Shown piece by piece: positions 5,508 to 6,761 of a DNA stretch of 6,761 nt. The first letter of the stretch is position 1; each line of letters starts with the position of its first letter. Below the pieces are notes generated by a model that did not search any database, was not told the origin of the DNA, and worked only from the letters and a program-made list of their open reading frames with translations. The DNA comes from an uncultured Clostridia bacterium. GTDB lineage: Bacteria > Bacillota > Clostridia > Christensenellales > Borkfalkiaceae. The DNA is taken from the NCBI GenBank assembly GCA_947174975.1, contig CAMWLA010000063.1, positions 1 to 6,761 of the forward strand. The letters run 5' to 3'. A program made the position numbers and the translations under genes.

Positions 5508-5525
5508 TATGCAAAAGGAGATATT

Positions 5526-6716
5526 ATGAAAAACGTAATGGATACCCTCAGAGAAAGAGGGTTTATAAAGCAGACTGTTTTCGAGGATGATTTATATAAG
5601 CTTCTGGGCGAGGAAAGCGTAACGTTTTATATCGGTTTCGATCCCACGGCAGACAGTTTGCATATAGGTCACTTCTTACAGCTTATTGCTATGAAGCATA
5701 TGCAAGACGCGGGACACCGTCCTATAATTTTAATAGGCGGCGGTACGGCTATGGTCGGCGACCCTTCGGGTAAAACCGATATGCGCAAAATGATGACGAA
5801 AGAAACTATCGATTATCACGTAAGCTGTTTCAAAAAGCAGATGTCTAAGTTTATAAGCTTTGAAGGCAAAAACGGTGCAATAATCGCAAACAATGCGGAT
5901 TGGCTGACAAACCTCAATTATATCGATTTCTTACGCGATATCGGCGTACATTTTTCCGTAAACGAAATGCTTAGGGCAAAGTGTTTTGAAACGAGATTGG
6001 AAAGGGGACTTTCTTTCCTCGAGTTTAACTATATGCTTATGCAAGGCTACGACTTTTTAAAGCTGTTTGAAGATTACGGCTGTCAGTTAGAACTCGGCGG
6101 CGACGATCAGTGGTCGAATATTTTGGCAGGTGCAAATCTTATCCGTGTAAAGGAAAAGAAGCCCGCATATGCAATGACGTTTACCCTTTTAACGACTAGT
6201 GAGGGCAAGAAAATGGGTAAGACGGAAAAGGGCGCCGTGTGGCTTGACGAAACAAAGACAAGCCCTTACGAGTTTTACCAGTACTGGCGCAACGTTGCAG
6301 ACGCGGATACGGAAAGGTGTTTAAAGCTTTTAACGTTCTTGCCTTTGGATGAAATTGCAGAGCTTGTTAAATACCAAGACGAGCGCATGAATAAGGCAAA
6401 GGAAGTGCTTGCATACGAGCTTACCAAGCTCGTTCACGGCAAGGAAAAGGCGGATGATGCTCAGTCACAAGCGCGTGCGGCGTTCGGCGGCAGCGGCGAA
6501 ATGCCGGAAAAGTCGGTTAAAGTTGAAACTCCTACTATAATATCCGTGCTTGTAGCTGCGGGAATATGTACGTCAAACGGAGAAGCGCGGAGATTAATTC
6601 AACAAGGCGGCGTTTCCTTAAACGATAAAAAAGTCACCGATATCAACGAAAAGGTAAATAGCGGCGACGTAATTCATAAAGGCAAAAAAATTCACGTAAA
6701 AATTAATTTGGAATAA
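5526..6716 (+). CDS. tyrS: Tyrosyl-tRNA synthetase
   Basis: This 396-residue cytoplasmic class Ic aminoacyl-tRNA synthetase attaches tyrosine to tRNA-Tyr using ATP. The Rossmann fold carries the exact HIGH motif (residues 46-49, within DPTADSLHIGHF). Tyrosine-pocket residues Y169, Q173 and D176 appear in YMLMQGYD, at the same numbers as in the Geobacillus stearothermophilus enzyme. GGDDQWSNI (191-199) and the KMSKS-loop variant KMGKT (229-233) follow. The C-terminus from about residue 335 is an S4-type RNA-binding domain (SNGEARRLIQQGGVSLNDKKV), so the protein is full length. The start has AAGGAG at 5515-5520, five bases upstream. Expression appears to depend on the Tyr-codon attenuator in its leader, a different solution from the T-box usual for Firmicute tyrS. 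The stop overlaps the next gene by one base. Confidence 0.97.
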   Translation: MKNVMDTLRERGFIKQTVFEDDLYKLLGEESVTFYIGFDPTADSLHIGHFLQLIAMKHMQDAGHRPIILIGGGTAMVGDPSGKTDMRKMMTKETIDYHVSCFKKQMSKFISFEGKNGAIIANNADWLTNLNYIDFLRDIGVHFSVNEMLRAKCFETRLERGLSFLEFNYMLMQGYDFLKLFEDYGCQLELGGDDQWSNILAGANLIRVKEKKPAYAMTFTLLTTSEGKKMGKTEKGAVWLDETKTSPYEFYQYWRNVADADTERCLKLLTFLPLDEIAELVKYQDERMNKAKEVLAYELTKLVHGKEKADDAQSQARAAFGGSGEMPEKSVKVETPTIISVLVAAGICTSNGEARRLIQQGGVSLNDKKVTDINEKVNSGDVIHKGKKIHVKINLE

Positions 6717-6761
6717 TGAAAATTTGCATTATAGGATATTGCGGTGCGGGCAAAACAACAC
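6716..6761 (+). CDS. N-terminus of a P-loop nucleotide-kinase-like protein (3' end outside window)
   Basis: An ATG at 6716-6718 shares its A with the tyrS stop (TAATG), an arrangement typical of translational coupling. Fifteen codons are visible and read MKICIIGYCGAGKTT: a first beta strand running straight into a Walker A motif (GYCGAGKTT). This start resembles small adenylate-kinase-like proteins, including those annotated as topology modulation (FlaR-like) proteins, but too little is present to choose within the P-loop kinases. Co-transcription with tyrS would place it under the same attenuator. Confidence 0.6.
   Translation, partial: MKICIIGYCGAGKTT

Noticed and set aside
1..6761. CRISPR arrays, tRNA or rRNA genes, insertion sequences, attachment sites
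   Set aside because: No spaced direct repeats, cloverleaf-like segments, transposase motifs or terminal repeats were seen on either strand.

Overview
The window looks like a chromosomal segment from an endospore-forming Bacillota, most likely a member of the Clostridia. The evidence is a sigma-K-type sporulation sigma factor, strong AAGGAG-type ribosome binding sites, AT-rich intergenic DNA with near-consensus vegetative promoters, and a MarR plus paired ABC exporter operon of a kind common in Firmicutes. Species cannot be named from the sequence. Every gene lies on the + strand.

Layout. Positions 1-269 hold the C-terminal end of an unidentified small membrane protein. Positions 270-368 hold a perfect-consensus promoter (TTGACA, 17 bp, TATAAT) whose -10 box runs into an 18-bp perfect inverted repeat followed by a T run. 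Positions 369-4524 are a tight three-gene operon: a MarR-family regulator, then two ABC exporter half-transporters that form a textbook asymmetric heterodimer. The first subunit has degenerate Walker B and H-loop residues, and the second has a degenerate LSQGQ signature. Positions 4525-4593 carry a sigma-E-type mother-cell promoter and a hairpin that contains the start codon of the next gene. Positions 4594-5298 encode an uninterrupted pro-sigma-K. Positions 5299-5525 form the leader of tyrS. Tyrosyl-tRNA synthetase follows at 5526-6716, and a P-loop nucleotide-kinase-like gene begins at 6716 and runs off the end.

The most interesting element is the tyrS leader. I see no T-box, the usual control of tyrS in Firmicutes. 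Instead there is a 27-codon reading frame with five Tyr codons within eight consecutive codons. Three mutually exclusive RNA pairings (1:2, 2:3, 3:4) follow, the last being a strong intrinsic terminator, and the leader stop codon lies inside segment 2. This is the logic of the enterobacterial trp attenuator, applied to Tyr-tRNA sensing. The leader ATG falls at the predicted transcription start, so the leader peptide would be translated from a leaderless mRNA.

A recurring theme is that at all three internal promoters the own-promoter transcript would lack, or treat differently, an RNA structure that read-through transcripts from the upstream gene would form. This may insulate neighbouring units packed tightly on one strand. 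It is inference from sequence alone.
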